This document shows, piece after piece, positions 20,978 to 32,841 of a stretch of 64,000 nucleotides of DNA. The notes under the pieces are model-generated. The model searched no databases. It was given only the letters and a program-made list of their open reading frames with translations, and was not told the DNA's origin. Origin of the DNA: Ampelocalamus luodianensis (taxonomy: Eukaryota > Streptophyta > Magnoliopsida > Poales > Poaceae); the NCBI GenBank assembly GCA_036346255.1, contig CM070624.1, positions 20,244,626 through 20,308,625 of the forward strand, in the 5' to 3' direction. Every line of letters begins with the position of its first letter. Positions within the stretch are counted from its first letter, which is position 1. Both the position numbers and the translations under genes were made by a program.

Positions 20978-21120
20978 ACTAGTGAGTAATGGCGACCGCT
21001 TCGTCTCTTGACTAGGCGAGAATTACCACGTTACTAGTGAGTAATGGCGACCGTTTACGCCTCTTGACTAGACAAGAATGGTTGCGTTTACTAGTAAGTA
21101 ATGGTGATTGCTTTCGTCCG
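20978..21120. repeat. 55-57-bp tandem repeats in the copia promoter
   Basis: ACTAGTGAGTAATGGCGACC begins units at 20978, 21033 and (diverged) 21090. Each contains CTCTTGACTAG. A TATA box, TTATATATAGCC, follows at 21123-21134. Tandem repeats just upstream of a TATA box in a copia LTR commonly act as enhancer units; that role is inferred. Confidence 0.75.
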
Positions 21121-21420
21121 TTGTTATATATAGCCATTATCCGGAGCAGTGGGGTTCTCCAATTCTCTCCACGAAAGACACTACGCTTCTTGATTTGTTC
21201 TTGCTCTCGGCGATCTCCATCCGGCGAGGCGCGTACGATCGCACCGGAGAGCAGCCTCGGAACCCTCGTCCTGAAGGCTTGCACGAGCAAGGGCGAATAA
21301 GGTTTTTGGGGAGCGTTCGCGCGACTGCTCGCTGCTTCCTCTCCATTCGACTCTCTGCTACGCCTACAACCGTACGACTACTACCACGACGTCCACTGCA
21401 CGACTACTTACCACTACGCC

Positions 21421-22560
21421 ATGACAAACGACGATCTCACAAAGACTCCTGCTGCCGCTTCTTCTTCCACTACTGCTGCTCCTTCCACTGGATCCGGGTA
21501 TGTCTATTTCATATGTATTGCTTGGTTAGTAATATTACTAGTTGTTACCTTGAACACTGTGATAGATATGCTAGTTTCTGTTCTTCTGGATATTAGTATG
21601 TCTATAGTGTTCTTGCTTACTTGCTTTGTGAAAGTGGCTAGAATATTCATCATGTTTTATCTACTATATTTCTGGATTAAAGTAATTCGAAAAATGCTCT
21701 TATTCTCAACAATCCAAAAACCTTATTGTAATAGGCATTTTTCATCAATCGGTTTTCTTGCTTGCGCTTAAGCCCTCTCAATTCGATGGTGCGAATTATA
21801 AGAGGTGGCGCACCAAGATGGTGCTTTGGCAATCGCCATGAACGTTTTCATGTGGCAAAAGACAAGCTCAAGGAACACTTACTCTGAACAGAGCAAGCGT
21901 TCGAGGTCGCGATAACCTTTTAAAGGTGTCGTGATCGCGTTCTTGGTGAGAAGTTAGTTGATGCATACATGGTGATTACAAATGGGAAAGATATGTGGGA
22001 TGCACTCGAGGCCAAGTTTGGGGTTTCGGATGCAGCGAGTGAATCAGATCTCATGGAGCAATACCATGACTATAGAATGGTTGATGGTCGTTTCAGAGTT
22101 GAGCAGCTCATGAGATACAATCCATGGCCAAAGAACTTGAGCATTTCAAGTGTGTGTTAATGGACAAGTTTGTCGCGGAGGCATTATTGCCAAGCTTCCT
22201 CTTTCTTGGAGGAATTTTGCTACTTCTCAAACACAAGAGACAAGAGTTTTCTTGAAAATCTCATTGGGTCTCTTGATGTTGAAGAAAAGGCGAGGCAAAA
22301 GATACACACACTAGAGGAAATGAGGGACATTCTAGTGCCAATGTGGTGCAGAAAAGAATGGCCAAGCTCAAAAGTTCAAAGGCAAAAACAAGATGCACAA
22401 ACAACAAGCTTTAAAAAGAAGAAGAATAACACAAAGGATGGCCTTTGCTTTGTGTGTGACGAATCTGGTCATTGGGCCAAGGATTGCAGTCAACACAAGG
22501 GTGTGAAGAATAAGCAAGGGCAGAATTCCAAGTCTGCCAATGTTGTTGTTGGTACTACTG
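21421..22560 (+). pseudogene. copia gag with zinc knuckle
   Basis: A short first segment starts MTNDDLTKTPAAASSS at 21421. A likely intron (donor GTATGT near 21498, acceptor AG at 21772) leads into a gag region with SQFDGANYKRWRTKMVLW. This continues through NGKDMWDALEAKFG (about 21980) and LIGSLDVEEKAR (about 22270) to the CCHC knuckle CFVCDESGHWAKDC at about 22450. Several frameshifts separate these blocks, so no full gag can be made. Confidence 0.75.
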
Positions 22561-23481
22561 AGACGGGAACTTCAGGGTATGGTAATTTACCTATGTCAAT
22601 CTACCGATTGGTGGATAGACACTGGTGCTAATATACATGTGTGTGCTGATATTTCATTGTTTTCTTCTTACCAGTCACTCGGATTCAGCCGTTCTAATGG
22701 GAGCGGGTCACATGCCACTGTTCATGGTGTTGGCACGGCGATCCAAGTTTACTGGAAAGATTGTGCAATCAAGAACGTGCATCATGTGTCATCTATCAAT
22801 AAGAATCTCGTGAGCGGATCTCTTCTGTGTAGAGATGGCTTTAGACTGGTATTTGAGTCCAATAAATTTGTAATGTCCAAATGTGGACAATTTGTTGGTA
22901 AAGGCTATGTGTGCGGAGGCTTGTTCCGCCTATCTCTTTCAGATTTGTGTAATAATGTTGTGAATCATATTTTCAGTGGTAATGAGACTACTATTTGGCA
23001 TTCACGACTTTGTCACATAAATTTTGGTTGCATGACGCGGTTAGCCAGTTTAGAGTTAATCCCGAAATTCACCCTTGCCAAAGGTTCTAAATGTCAAGTT
23101 TGTGTGCAATCAAAGCAGCCTCGTAAGCCTCACAAGGCCGCGGAGGTAAGAAACTTGGCACCATTAGAACTCATACATTCAGATCTGTGTGAGATGAATG
23201 GTGTGTTGACAAAAGGTGGTAAGAGATATTTCATGACTTTGATTGATGACTCCACTAGGTTCTGTTATGTGTATCTTTTGAAAACTAAAGATGAAGCTCT
23301 TCACTACTTTAAAATCTATAAGGCAGAAGCTGAGAACCAACTTGAAAAGAAAATCAAAAGGGTTAGGTCTGATCGTGGTGGCGAGTACTTTTCTAATGAG
23401 TTCATTTTATTCTGTGAGGAACATGGTATAATCCATGAGAGGACGCCTCCCTATTCAGCCCAGTCAAACGGGGTTCTTTGA
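22560..23481 (+). pseudogene. copia protease remnant and integrase
   Basis: The open frame 22540-23481 includes WWIDTGANIHVCAD, the protease active-site region (D-T-G). It then has the integrase zinc-binding region IWHSRLCHINFGCM and the catalytic core with LELIHSDLCEMNG, MTLIDDSTRF and RSDRGGEYFSNEF. The frame stops at PYSAQSNGVL where the DDE glutamate region (NGVxERKNRTL) should continue; a one-codon change at 23479 ends it. The remaining integrase continues at 23546 in another frame. Confidence 0.8.
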
Positions 23482-23545
23482 AAGGAAAACCGCACTCTAA
23501 TCGATTTGGTTAACGCCATGTTAGACACAATGGTCTTTCCAAGGC

Positions 23546-24593
23546 ATGGTGGGGGAGGCTATATTGACTTCATGTCATGTTCTAAATAGGGTTCCCACAA
23601 AGAATAAAGAGATAACTCCATTTGAACAATGGGAGAAGAAAAGACTATCACTTTCATATTTGCGCACTTGGGGTTGTTTGGCAAAAGTCAATGTGCCAAT
23701 TTCCAAGAAGCGTAAGCTTGGACCAAAAACCGTGGATTGCGTCTTTTTAGGCTATGCTCACCATAGCGTTGGATATAGATTTCTAGTGGTGAAATCTGGA
23801 GTACCTGACGTGCATGTCGGTACAATTATGGAGTCCAGAGATGCTACATTCTTTGAGGATATTTTTCCGATGAAAGATATGCCTAGTTTATCGAGTCAGG
23901 AGCCTGATACAACTCCTGAACCTGCCATTCCAATGGAATATTTTGAGCAAACCCCTGATCAAATTCCTGAGGAGGAAGACAATGAAACTCTGAGGAAGAG
24001 TAAAAGACAAAGGACTGCAAAGTTTTTGGTTCGATTTCATTGTGTACCTTATGGATGATACTCCAAGTACTATTTCTGAAGCATATGCTTCTCCAGATGC
24101 GGAATACTGGAAGGAAGCAGTCCGTAGTGAAATGGATTCCATTATCTCTAATGGAACTTGGGAGATCACTGAGCGTCCTTATGGTTGTAAACCTGTAGGA
24201 TGTAAGTGGGTGTTCAAAAAGAAGCTTAGGCCTGATGGTACTATCGAGAAGTATAAGGCACGGCTTGTGGCCAAGGGTTATACCCAAAAGGAAGGCGAAG
24301 ATTTCTTTGATACTTATTCACCTGTGGCTAGATTGACCACTATTCGAGTACTACTATCTCTGGCTGCCTCACACGGTCTTCTCGTTCATCAGATGGATGT
24401 TAAGACGGCTTTTCTAAATGGAGAGTTGGACGAGGAAATTTACATGGAACAACCAGATGGATTTGTAGTAAATGGTCAAGAAGGAAAGGTGTGCAAGTTG
24501 TTGAAATCTTTGTATGGTCTTAAACAAGCACCTAAGCGTTGGCATGAGAAATTCGACAGAACCTTAACATCTGCGCAGCTTTATTGTAAATGA
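23546..24593 (+). pseudogene. copia integrase C-terminus and reverse transcriptase N-part
   Basis: Two overlapping frames (23546-24058 and 24042-24593) carry the integrase tail (LRTWGCLAKVNVP, VFLGYAHHSVGYRF). They continue into the RVT_2 domain with GCKWVFKKKLRPDGTIEKYK, ARLVAKGYTQKEGEDF, FDTYSPVARLTTIR and MDVKTAFLNGELDEEIYMEQ. This is a typical copia reverse transcriptase, broken near 24045 and again near 24590. Confidence 0.8.
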
Positions 24594-25586
24594 AGTCGAC
24601 GGATGTGTGTATTATCGCCATAGTGGGGCGAGGAGTCATTCTATGTCCGTATGTTGATGACATACTGATTTTTGGGACCAACCTTAATGTGATTAAGGAG
24701 GTCAAGGATTTCTTATCTCAGAATTTTGAGATGAAAGATCTGGGAGTAGCTGATGTTATCTTGAATATCAAGTTGTTGAGAGGTGATGATGGTGGGATTA
24801 CATTGTTGCAATCTCATTATGTGGAAAAGGTTCTGAGTCGTTTTGTTATAGCGATCGCAAACATTCTCCAACACCTTATGATCCTAGCGTGTTGCTTAGG
24901 AAGAATCGGAGAATAGCCGAGACCAATTGAGATATTCTCGATAATTGGTTCACTTATGTATTTAGCTAGCGATGCAGGCCGACATCTCGTTTGTTGTGAG
25001 CAAACTAAGCCGGTTTGTTTCTAATCGGGGAGATGATCATTGGCATGCTCTTGAGAGGGTAATGCGCTATCTAAAGGGTAATATGAGTTATGACATTCAC
25101 TATACCGGGTACCCTAGGGTACTAGAGGTTATAGTGATTCAAACCGATATCCGATCTTGATGAGATTAAGGCCACAAGTGGATATGTCTTCACACTTGGA
25201 GGTGGCGCTGCTTCATGGAAGTCTTGCAAGCGCACCATCTTAACGAGGTCAACAATGGAAGCGTAACTCACGGCATTAGATACGCCATCGTTGAAACCGA
25301 ATGGCCGTGAGCTCTTGATGGATCTGCCGGTGGTTGATAAACCGGTATCGGCTATTCTGATGAATCGTGACAATCGATCGTGATCGTCAAGGTGAACAGT
25401 TCTAAGGATAATATGAAATCATCAAGACATGTGAAGAGAAGATCAAGTCCGCCAGAAAATGAGAAACTCCGAGTAATAGCTTTGGATTATATCCAAACAA
25501 CTAAGAATCGGCAGATCCCTTCACAAAGGGTTTATCACGAATGTGATAGACAATGCATCAAGGAGATGGGTTTGAGACCCACGTGA
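24590..25586 (+). pseudogene. copia reverse transcriptase C-part and RNase H traces
   Basis: LCPYVDDILIFGTNLNVIKE contains the YVDD catalytic motif. SQNFEMKDLGVADVILNIKL follows, then ADISFVVSKLSRFVSN at about 24975 and RNase H-like fragments with many stops. It continues the pol region upstream; three or more frame changes are present. Confidence 0.75.
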
Positions 25587-26224
25587 GTTATACCATAGTG
25601 GTAACCCATCCTATATGATCGGAGATCCCGTGAAGTAGGATTGGCGAAACAAGCTTTTGGTTAACTGGGAGGAGAGTACCTTTATAGATCTATTCCATTG
25701 GAGATGCAATTCTCTCCTAAATCTGTATAGTATGTTGATTTTATCTTAATGTGTTCTGTGGCTTATTTAAGCAAAGATGCTGTCCTACAGAGCAGTCTTG
25801 AAAGAACAACCTATATGAGCCCGACTGCTAGTCACAGTCTATGAGATAGGGTAATCTCTAGGAAGCTCATGAATAGGCCAGGAGTATGACTTATATGCTC
25901 CAACCTGCGGGGATGCCTGGCATCCTAGTATCAGTTAAGGACTTAAGTGAAACTTATTCACACAAAACTACCAATTCAAGGCTTAGTCCATTGTGCAGTT
26001 GTGGATAAGTGTAGCTTCTGTTCTAGATGGATGTTCAACCTTAACAGGTCTCCATCGAAACACTGATATATTAAAACAGGCTCCCCTTGAAAACCATGGT
26101 ATTAGGTCTGCCACGTGGGTTTACAGCTTTCAGGAGATTGGAGTAGAGTTCTCTTTGACCTTTTCTTCCGTGGAATCTCCGAAGGTTAAAGATAGTAGTA
26201 CAGATGCTAATAGGGAAAATACGT

Positions 26225-26476
26225 TACTTCCTCCCTCGGATCAAAAAGGAAAGTCGTTTTTACTTTTTAAAGTTAACAAGATGTTATTTGGATCACTAAA
26301 TTTTATCACTATATTTTTGATTTTTTTTTTATAAAAGTGTAATTTCATGAAAGTATTTTTCGTGACAAATTTACTCGTACTATTTTTTACTACAAATTTT
26401 AGATAATATCTTTGATCAAAATCGATAGAATTTGACTACACGCATTCTAGAACAACTTTTTTGACGGAACGAAGTA
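26225..26476. mobile_element. Stowaway-like MITE, about 250 bp
   Basis: TACTTCCTCCCTCGGATC at the left and, on the minus strand from 26476, TACTTCGTTCCGTCAAAAA form terminal inverted repeats. Both resemble the Stowaway consensus CTCCCTCCGT with flanking TA. The interior is AT-rich and non-coding, as is usual. Confidence 0.6.
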
Positions 26477-27976
26477 CTAAGCAGTTTTTGTTTGTGGGGG
26501 ACAATAGATAAGTCTATGTGAACAGCCCTTATGACTTTGCGTGAAAGTGTATGTTTGATTGGAAGCCACAAATTGTCAAACATTTTCTTCTAAAGTGTGG
26601 CAGCCACATCTTTTGTGCTATGAATATGGTAACAAACCAAATACTGATGTAAAACGATTAAACTTGCCTAAATAAGTTAGTGCAAATCAAGGCAACGAAC
26701 CAAACACCTCCGATGGCGGCAACCACACTAGACTCAGCCTTGCTCCCAGGTGGAGCATCTTTTAATCGGTTGCATTACATGGATGGGCCCTGGCTCCCAG
26801 GTGCATACCTTCTGAGTTTAGTTGGGAGATAACCGCAAGTTAAGTGATACTACTTACTAGTGAGCTAGGCTCAGTTAACGACATGACTAGGTAAATTAAC
26901 TAGTGCGCAATAAGGTTCCCCTGCGGTGATTAAGTTGGATGAAGTATTATGAAAACCGAATAATGGCTACTAGGAAGTCAGACTGCTAATATTTTCTGCA
27001 TATGTTACTCATATTAGTAAACAAAACAACATCTCATCTCAGAGTCTACGTAGTCCATGAAACCAATCAAATACCCCTTATTCACATGATCTCAACCTGC
27101 CTGCACCGAATGATCCGGCAGGCCAAACCAATGCCAGCGATCAATCTCCTTAAGTTTTCTATGGTTCCGGTGTACATAATGATCGAACAATTAATATGTT
27201 GTTGTCCTCACCCTTAAGTGATCGAGGATGGTTGGCATAGAAAATTTTTCTTTTCCAATTTGTCCAGTGTCCACCATCGAAAACCTTGCTCAAAGTCTGC
27301 ATAGAAGATCACCATACCAGATCATTTTCGATCCCTGCGGACTAGTGCGTCGCCTAGCTGAAGAGGCAGAAATGACATAGATACATGACGAACGACAGAA
27401 CGACCTGACGATAACAAATGATCTTCTGTGCCAGATCCGACCCCATGGTTGATCGATCGTTCGGACGTACGGTCGGTCTCTACTCTCCAGAAAGATTCAC
27501 ATTTACTTTAATTGGTTGTTTGACATGCTTATCACAACTGAAAGTATTTTCCTAAAATTCATGATGAAGCAACTTTTCATAGATTACACGTTTTCCCAAC
27601 CATAAATAAGGGGTACTAGCCATAAACAATCATACATTTGCGCATCTACAGTAGTTTGTTTCTTAACTTGTTACTAAGAGAAAAAAGAGTACTTAATCTA
27701 ATAAAAAAAATAAGTTTTTCAATGGATTGTTTCTTGAGCTTGTATTTAAGACTTTAATTCCTACTTTAATTGCTATATACAAAGCAGGTTTTTAAGTAAC
27801 AAGTAAATCTCTAATATCTATTTTGTTGTTTCTTATGTCTTGATATCAACAACTTACTTGTTTTTTCATTCAGAAATAAGCTCGCATTCTCTTCTCATCT
27901 TCTTTTCTCTATGTTACCTAAATATTGATATGTTCATCCCTTATTAACAAGTAATATGGACTATTGTATTGTAGAT
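26477..27976. other. Intergenic, no gene
   Basis: AT-rich sequence without protein-like frames. Weak inverted ends TGTTTGATTGG (26551) and CCAAACACC (about 26708) might mark another short MITE, but no target duplication was visible. Confidence 0.45.
27972..27976. repeat. TSD TAGAT, left copy (gypsy element 2)
   Basis: TAGAT immediately precedes the LTR start TGTCGG at 27977. The same five bases follow the far LTR at 39407-39411. Five bp is the expected length for gypsy integration. Confidence 0.9.
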
Positions 27977-30719
27977 TGTCGGACCCGGATTTTCCAATCC
28001 GAATCCTCTGTGAAAACGCTGCTATTCCTGGATCGATGAGATAGCACTCACAGGCATTGCTGAATCATTCATATATGGCGTGAATTAAAGTATCAATATT
28101 ACAATCAACAGATTGACATAGACCACGTCGGGTCGAGTTTTACAACAGGGGCCGATCAGGCCAAATTGATTACAATACAGAACACCGATTACGGTGGCGG
28201 AAGCAAAGGGTAGAGCTCATCTCTTCACGAAGCAAGCGATCGGGCAACTCAGGTATCGATCGATATTATCCAAGGACCCGGATAATATCGGTTGTACGCA
28301 AGTACCAACGAGTCAACTTTTAGAGCTTCGTCGAGGCCTAGACTACAGATCCTAGACTACTCTTCATCGTTTCCTTGTCCATCAACTGGCTCCTCGTAGT
28401 ATGCATAGTCTCCTCCATCAGCGTCATCTGAAGGGTTTGGGGGAGAGCGAGGATGAGCACAACTACCGTGCTCATGAGCCAATACACAATGCAATGATAT
28501 ACATGCAAGGCTTACAAGGATGGCTCGGTTCTTTTATTGGCGAAAGCAAAACTTTTAAATATCATAAGTACAAATTCCTAGCACTTAGCATTTTTAACAA
28601 TTTCATTTTAGATAAAGAGAGAAATTGTGCAATATTTATATTAGCAGAGGTTACCTCCACCTTCATGCTTATTTTGATTGTGGTTACATCCACCACTAAA
28701 CGACATCGGGTACAAAGACCGGGAATAACCAATCTCGAGGCTAGGTGAGCCATACAATTTTCATACCACCCACAATATTTTTGAAATAGAACTAACTCAA
28801 GTTAAGTTCCCATGTCCGCTTTGACCGTAGGCACTACTGTTAAATGCAGCTTTATAACTCTGCAGAGATTGTACACTTTACCCACAAGAGACAATTAACC
28901 CGTTGCCTACACGATTCCGTAGTCGTAGTAGTCGAGAGGTTGTCACAATAACTTTCTAAATATCTCGCCCTTCCTCGTCTCACCCATATGGGGTTATGCC
29001 CATACGTTGCGCGGATGTCCACCTCGGCCGATCGGCGTGGCGTGGCTACACCTCGTGATCGCGAACTTCACCCTTGACTCGGTGTCCCATCCAAGCCCGA
29101 CATACCCAGAGCTTGTGCCTTTAACCCTCCGGTGAGATGATTTTGAGATTTGATAAATGTACTAAGCCAAGTCGCGCTTTGTTGCGGACTTGTGGTTGTA
29201 CTTGTTATACAGAGTCGTGACAAGATTAAGTCCTTAGGGTTGTGCGGGCGGCTCAACCACATTCCCACCATTCTCGTGCTACATCCGCACCCACCATCTT
29301 ACCATCCGTCCGCATTTGGGTATTAGCGATTTAGGGTTTTTGAGATGTAAATACAACAATTCAACCATCTCGGTCATTTACCCGCAATGACCGCCCAAAT
29401 CATTTTATGTTTGAAATGATGATGATTAGGACACGTTAATGTCCGTGCTTAAGCAAGTCTAGCATGTCGCTTAAGTACAACCTATAACTAGTATTACCAT
29501 AAAATTACTAGGGTGACAATGGTTAAGGATTCAAGTTGTCAAGGATGGCATAGTAATTAATTATTCAACAAATGGGTATTAACTACCTTAAGCTTTAACA
29601 TACATTTGATTAGAGAATTAAAGCATGCAATTTGCTATTTTAAAAGAATATAATTTGCATAAAATGTAGGCTCAATATGATCAAAGCATTGACTCGCCTT
29701 GGTTGTAGGGGAGAGAGTCCAGTAGTCTTGTCCTTGATCGACGTGGAGGTCTCCTGTCTCCTCCAATCTCTGCGCTAAGTCAGGAAAAATAAGCGACAAG
29801 CAACGAGAGCCATTAAATACACAAGAATACACAAATGAACTCCAAATTGAACAAGACCTATGCCATTAGCAAGATCTTGATTTTAGAAATTTTAGAAATT
29901 TATTTCATAATTTTGGAGCTAAAATGAGGAGATATTAATATTTAAAGTCTCACTTTAAATTAAAATAGAAAAGGAAATTGAAAAACCAAATAAAAGAAAA
30001 CGCATGGTGGCCCACACCGAAAACGGCCCGCCCACTGGTGCGGCGCTGCAGCGCGTGGCGCGCCCACGCGCGAGGCGGCCCGGGAGGGGAAAAAGAAGGA
30101 GGCGGCCGGGGCTCCCGCCGCAAGAAAGAGAGGTGAGGGGCTAGGCGAGAGAGGAGGAGGGACGGGCGGCGGCGGCGCGGCGCGCCGGGGAAGAGAGGCT
30201 CATGGGCGCGCGGCGCGCACGAGGAGACGAGGGCTCGGCGGCGGCGACAACGTGACGGTGGAGAGCGGCGGCGGACGGCGGCCGGAGAGGAGGCGTGGCT
30301 AGAGCGCGGCGACGAGGCTCGAGAGGTGGCGGTGATCGGGCGCGCGGCGGCGGCAAGCGGCGGCGACGCGGCGGAGGAAGAAGCGGCGCGAGCTTCCGGT
30401 AAGTCCTTCAAACCCTTTGCTCTCTCTTCTTCTGCTCGGGTTTTCGCTTGGGGAGGAGGGAGAAGAGAGTGCGGGCTAGGGCTTTAAAGCCGGCGAAAAG
30501 CGAGAGAAGGGGGTCCGGCGAGCTACGGCTCGGGTGCGGCGTGCGCGACGGCGGCATGATTGCGGCGAGGCGTGCGGGGCGCGAGAGGTGGCGTGTGCGC
30601 GCGAAGTTGCAGCGCACGCGAGCGGGAGGAAGGGAGGAGAGGGGTCGGTCCGCGAGCGTTGACGGAGGAGGGCGAAGGGGGCCCCGGCGAGTGGGGTCCG
30701 GCGGGGGAAGGGCATTACA
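27977..30719 (-). repeat. 3' LTR of gypsy element 2
   Basis: About 2743 bp. The AT-rich outer two thirds carry no frames. The inner 700 bp (30000-30719) are very GC-rich with many CpG and produce spurious open frames. Adjacent internal sequence, GGTGGGTAGGAT on the minus strand at about 30720-30731, is the likely polypurine tract. Confidence 0.92.
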
Positions 30720-30732
30720 AATCCTACCCACC

Positions 30733-31437
30733 TTAAACGGAATCTCGACCCGAGATTCGGCCGCTCCGAGAACGAGGCGACGAAATCCGGCAAGTTGATC
30801 TTCTCGCTCCCGGGTGGCTTCTTTGGTGAGTGATGGCTCCATCGAACCTTACAAAGACGGATGACTTGACGTCTTGTCCGCTTCGACGACGCCGAGGATC
30901 TTGATCGGTGCTCGGATAAGTCAAATCCTTATCAAGTCGCGATGGCTTCGACAGAGTCCGCTCTTGGGTACTCGAGACATTTCTTTAGTTGAGAGACGTG
31001 GAACACGTTGTGGACGTCGACAAACTTTCGTAGCTCTAGGCGATAGGCAACTTCTCCACGCTTAGCGGTGATCGGAACGCCTATGTATCTTGGTGCGAGC
31101 TTGCCTTTAACTTTGAATCTTGGGTTCCACGGTGCGATACCTGAGATACAGCATCTCCAACTCGAAGGTTAAGTCTCTTGACGGTTGTCGACATAACTCT
31201 TACTGTCTAGACCGAGCCGCTTGAAGGCGATCTCGATTAGTCGGACTTTCTCTTGACTTGCTTGAGAGTATCCGGTCAAGACATATCCTTCACGATTCGA
31301 CCAATGCAGCGGGTTGCATTTTCTCCGTAGAGCGCTTCAAGCGGGGACATTTTCGGACTTGATGGTAACTATTATTGTATGCAAACTCGGCATATGGTAG
31401 ACATTTTTCCAGTCACGGTAAACTCCAAAGCACAAGC
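30733..31437 (-). pseudogene. gypsy 2 integrase tail and chromodomain-like end
   Basis: On the minus strand, fragments in shifting frames fit the end of a chromovirus pol. They include KVKGKLAPRYIG (about 31110), a DVHNVFHVSQL-like region near 31000, and KEATREREDQLAGF with AAESRVEIPFKVG near 30770. The last string matches the usual C-terminal end of this element class. Small indels break every block. Confidence 0.6.
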
Positions 31438-32289
31438 TCAAGCATGTCTTCTAGGATTTGATTTGTTCTTTCCGTCGACCATCGGCCTGCGGATGATAGT
31501 CATCTTGAAGGTAAGGTGTGTTCCAAGGGCATCATGCAAACTAGCCCAGAAATGCGAGGTAAATTGAGAACCTCGATCGGAGACTATTCTCTTGGGTACT
31601 CCATGCAAACACACGATACGAGCCATGTACAGCTCGGCTAACTTGTCTCCTTTGTAGGTTGTCTTCACAGGGATGAAGTGGGCGACTTTAGTCAATCTAT
31701 CAACTATAACCCATACTGAGTCACATCCGGACTTAGTTCGAGGTAGACCGGTAATGAAATCCATTCCGATTTCTTCCCATTTCCACTGAGGGATCTGTAA
31801 GGGTTGTAGCAATCCGGCTGGTCTTTGATGTTCAGCCTTGATTCGCTGACATACATCACAACAAGCTACATACTCGGCGATATCTCTTTTCATTCGTGGC
31901 CACCAATACAAAATCTTCATGTCTTGGTACATCTTGGTGCTGCCTGGGTGCAGGGTGTAAGCAGAACTGTGAGCTTCCTTTAGAATCAGATCTTTGAGTT
32001 CCTTCTGGTGGGGAACAAAGAGACGTTTCCCATACCATAGGATTCCCTGCTGGTCTTCTGACATCTTAGGGGCCTTTCCTTTTGCCATGAGATGCTTGAA
32101 TCTCTGGACTCCAGGATGTCCCTCTTGAGCGGCCTTGATCTGCTCTTCTAGAGTTGGATACGCTTCTATTGTGGCTAGTGTGCCTTGCTCTATTAACTCA
32201 AGGTTAAGGGCTTCAAATTCCTTGCAGAGCTCAGGTTGATGTTCTTGAATCATGACATTACTGCAGTAGGATTTACGGCAATGCATCAA
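31438..32289 (-). pseudogene. gypsy 2 integrase
   Basis: A 283-codon open frame contains the H2C2 zinc-binding region (HSSAYTLHPGSTKMYQDMK, then CCDVCQRIKAEHQRPAG). The catalytic core follows with WEEIGMDFITGLPRTKSGCD, VIVDRLTKVAHFIPV and VSDRGSQFTSHFW. It leaves frame at LTFKM, just where the region TAYHPQTDGQTER should begin, because of short deletions near 31480-31490. Integrase inserts the element DNA; this copy lacks its C-terminal part. Confidence 0.85.
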
Positions 32290-32299
32290 AGAACTACAT

Positions 32300-32760
32300 T
32301 AGCCTTTCCGGGATGATAATGGACATCAAGTTATAATCCTTTATTAATTCCAACCATCTTCTTTGTCGGAGGTTGAGGTGCGATTGGGTGAAAATGTACT
32401 TGAGACTCTTGTGGTGCATGTAGATATTACAGATGATTTCCAATCAAATAGTGTCGCCAAATTTTAGGGCGTGCACTCTGCCGCTAACTCCAAATCATGG
32501 GTTGGATAATTGTCTTCGTGGGGACGGAGTTGTCCAGAAGCATAAGCTACAACTTTTCCTCCTTGCATGAGTACGCAACCAAGACCTTGGCGCGATGCAT
32601 CACAATAGACTTCAAGTCTTGATGTATGTCCGCAGATTAATCTTTGGCGAATTAACTTCTTCTTCAATTCTTGGAAACTCTTTTCACAAGCTTCATCAAT
32701 CATACTTCCTTTCCTTTTAAGCGGATGGGTCATCGGTTTGGAAAGCTTGAGAATCCTTCA
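32300..32760 (-). pseudogene. gypsy 2 RNase H
   Basis: The open frame 32464-32733 has EACEKSFQELKKKLI, then LEVYCDASRQGLGCVLMQGG and VVAYASGQLRPHEDNYPTHD, the RNase H-like (RT_RNaseH) domain of gypsy pol. The frame breaks at LAAECTP where LAAVVHALK would follow. Confidence 0.8.
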
Positions 32761-32841
32761 ATGAAGCGTCAGAGTATCCGGCCAAGCCGAAAACTACGCA
32801 CTTCCGTCACCGATGTGGGTTGTTTCCATTCCATTACAATG

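Larger units (their letters stand above)
20673..26130 (+). mobile_element. Decayed Ty1/copia retrotransposon, 3' LTR missing
   Basis: The 5' end is TGTTGGATTTAATATGGG at 20673. A promoter region with tandem repeats follows, then gag (from 21421), zinc knuckle (22450-22490), integrase (22980-23480), reverse transcriptase (24060-24900) and RNase H traces (24970-25560), all on the plus strand in copia order. Numerous stops and frame changes break pol. After the RNase H region comes a conserved-looking non-coding tail, but no second copy of the TGTTGGATTT terminus was found, so the 3' LTR seems deleted. The insertion lies only 270 bp upstream of the AVT copy A start codon. Confidence 0.85.

Noticed and set aside
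26549..26716. Possible MITE with TGTTTG...CCAAACA ends
   Set aside because: The end match is only about ten bases and no target duplication is visible.
29950..30842. Several 70-150-codon frames rich in Arg, Ala and Pro
   Set aside because: They lie in the GC-rich inner part of the gypsy 2 LTR. The other LTR (38614-39467) gives different frame lengths at the same place because of indels, so these are not conserved proteins.
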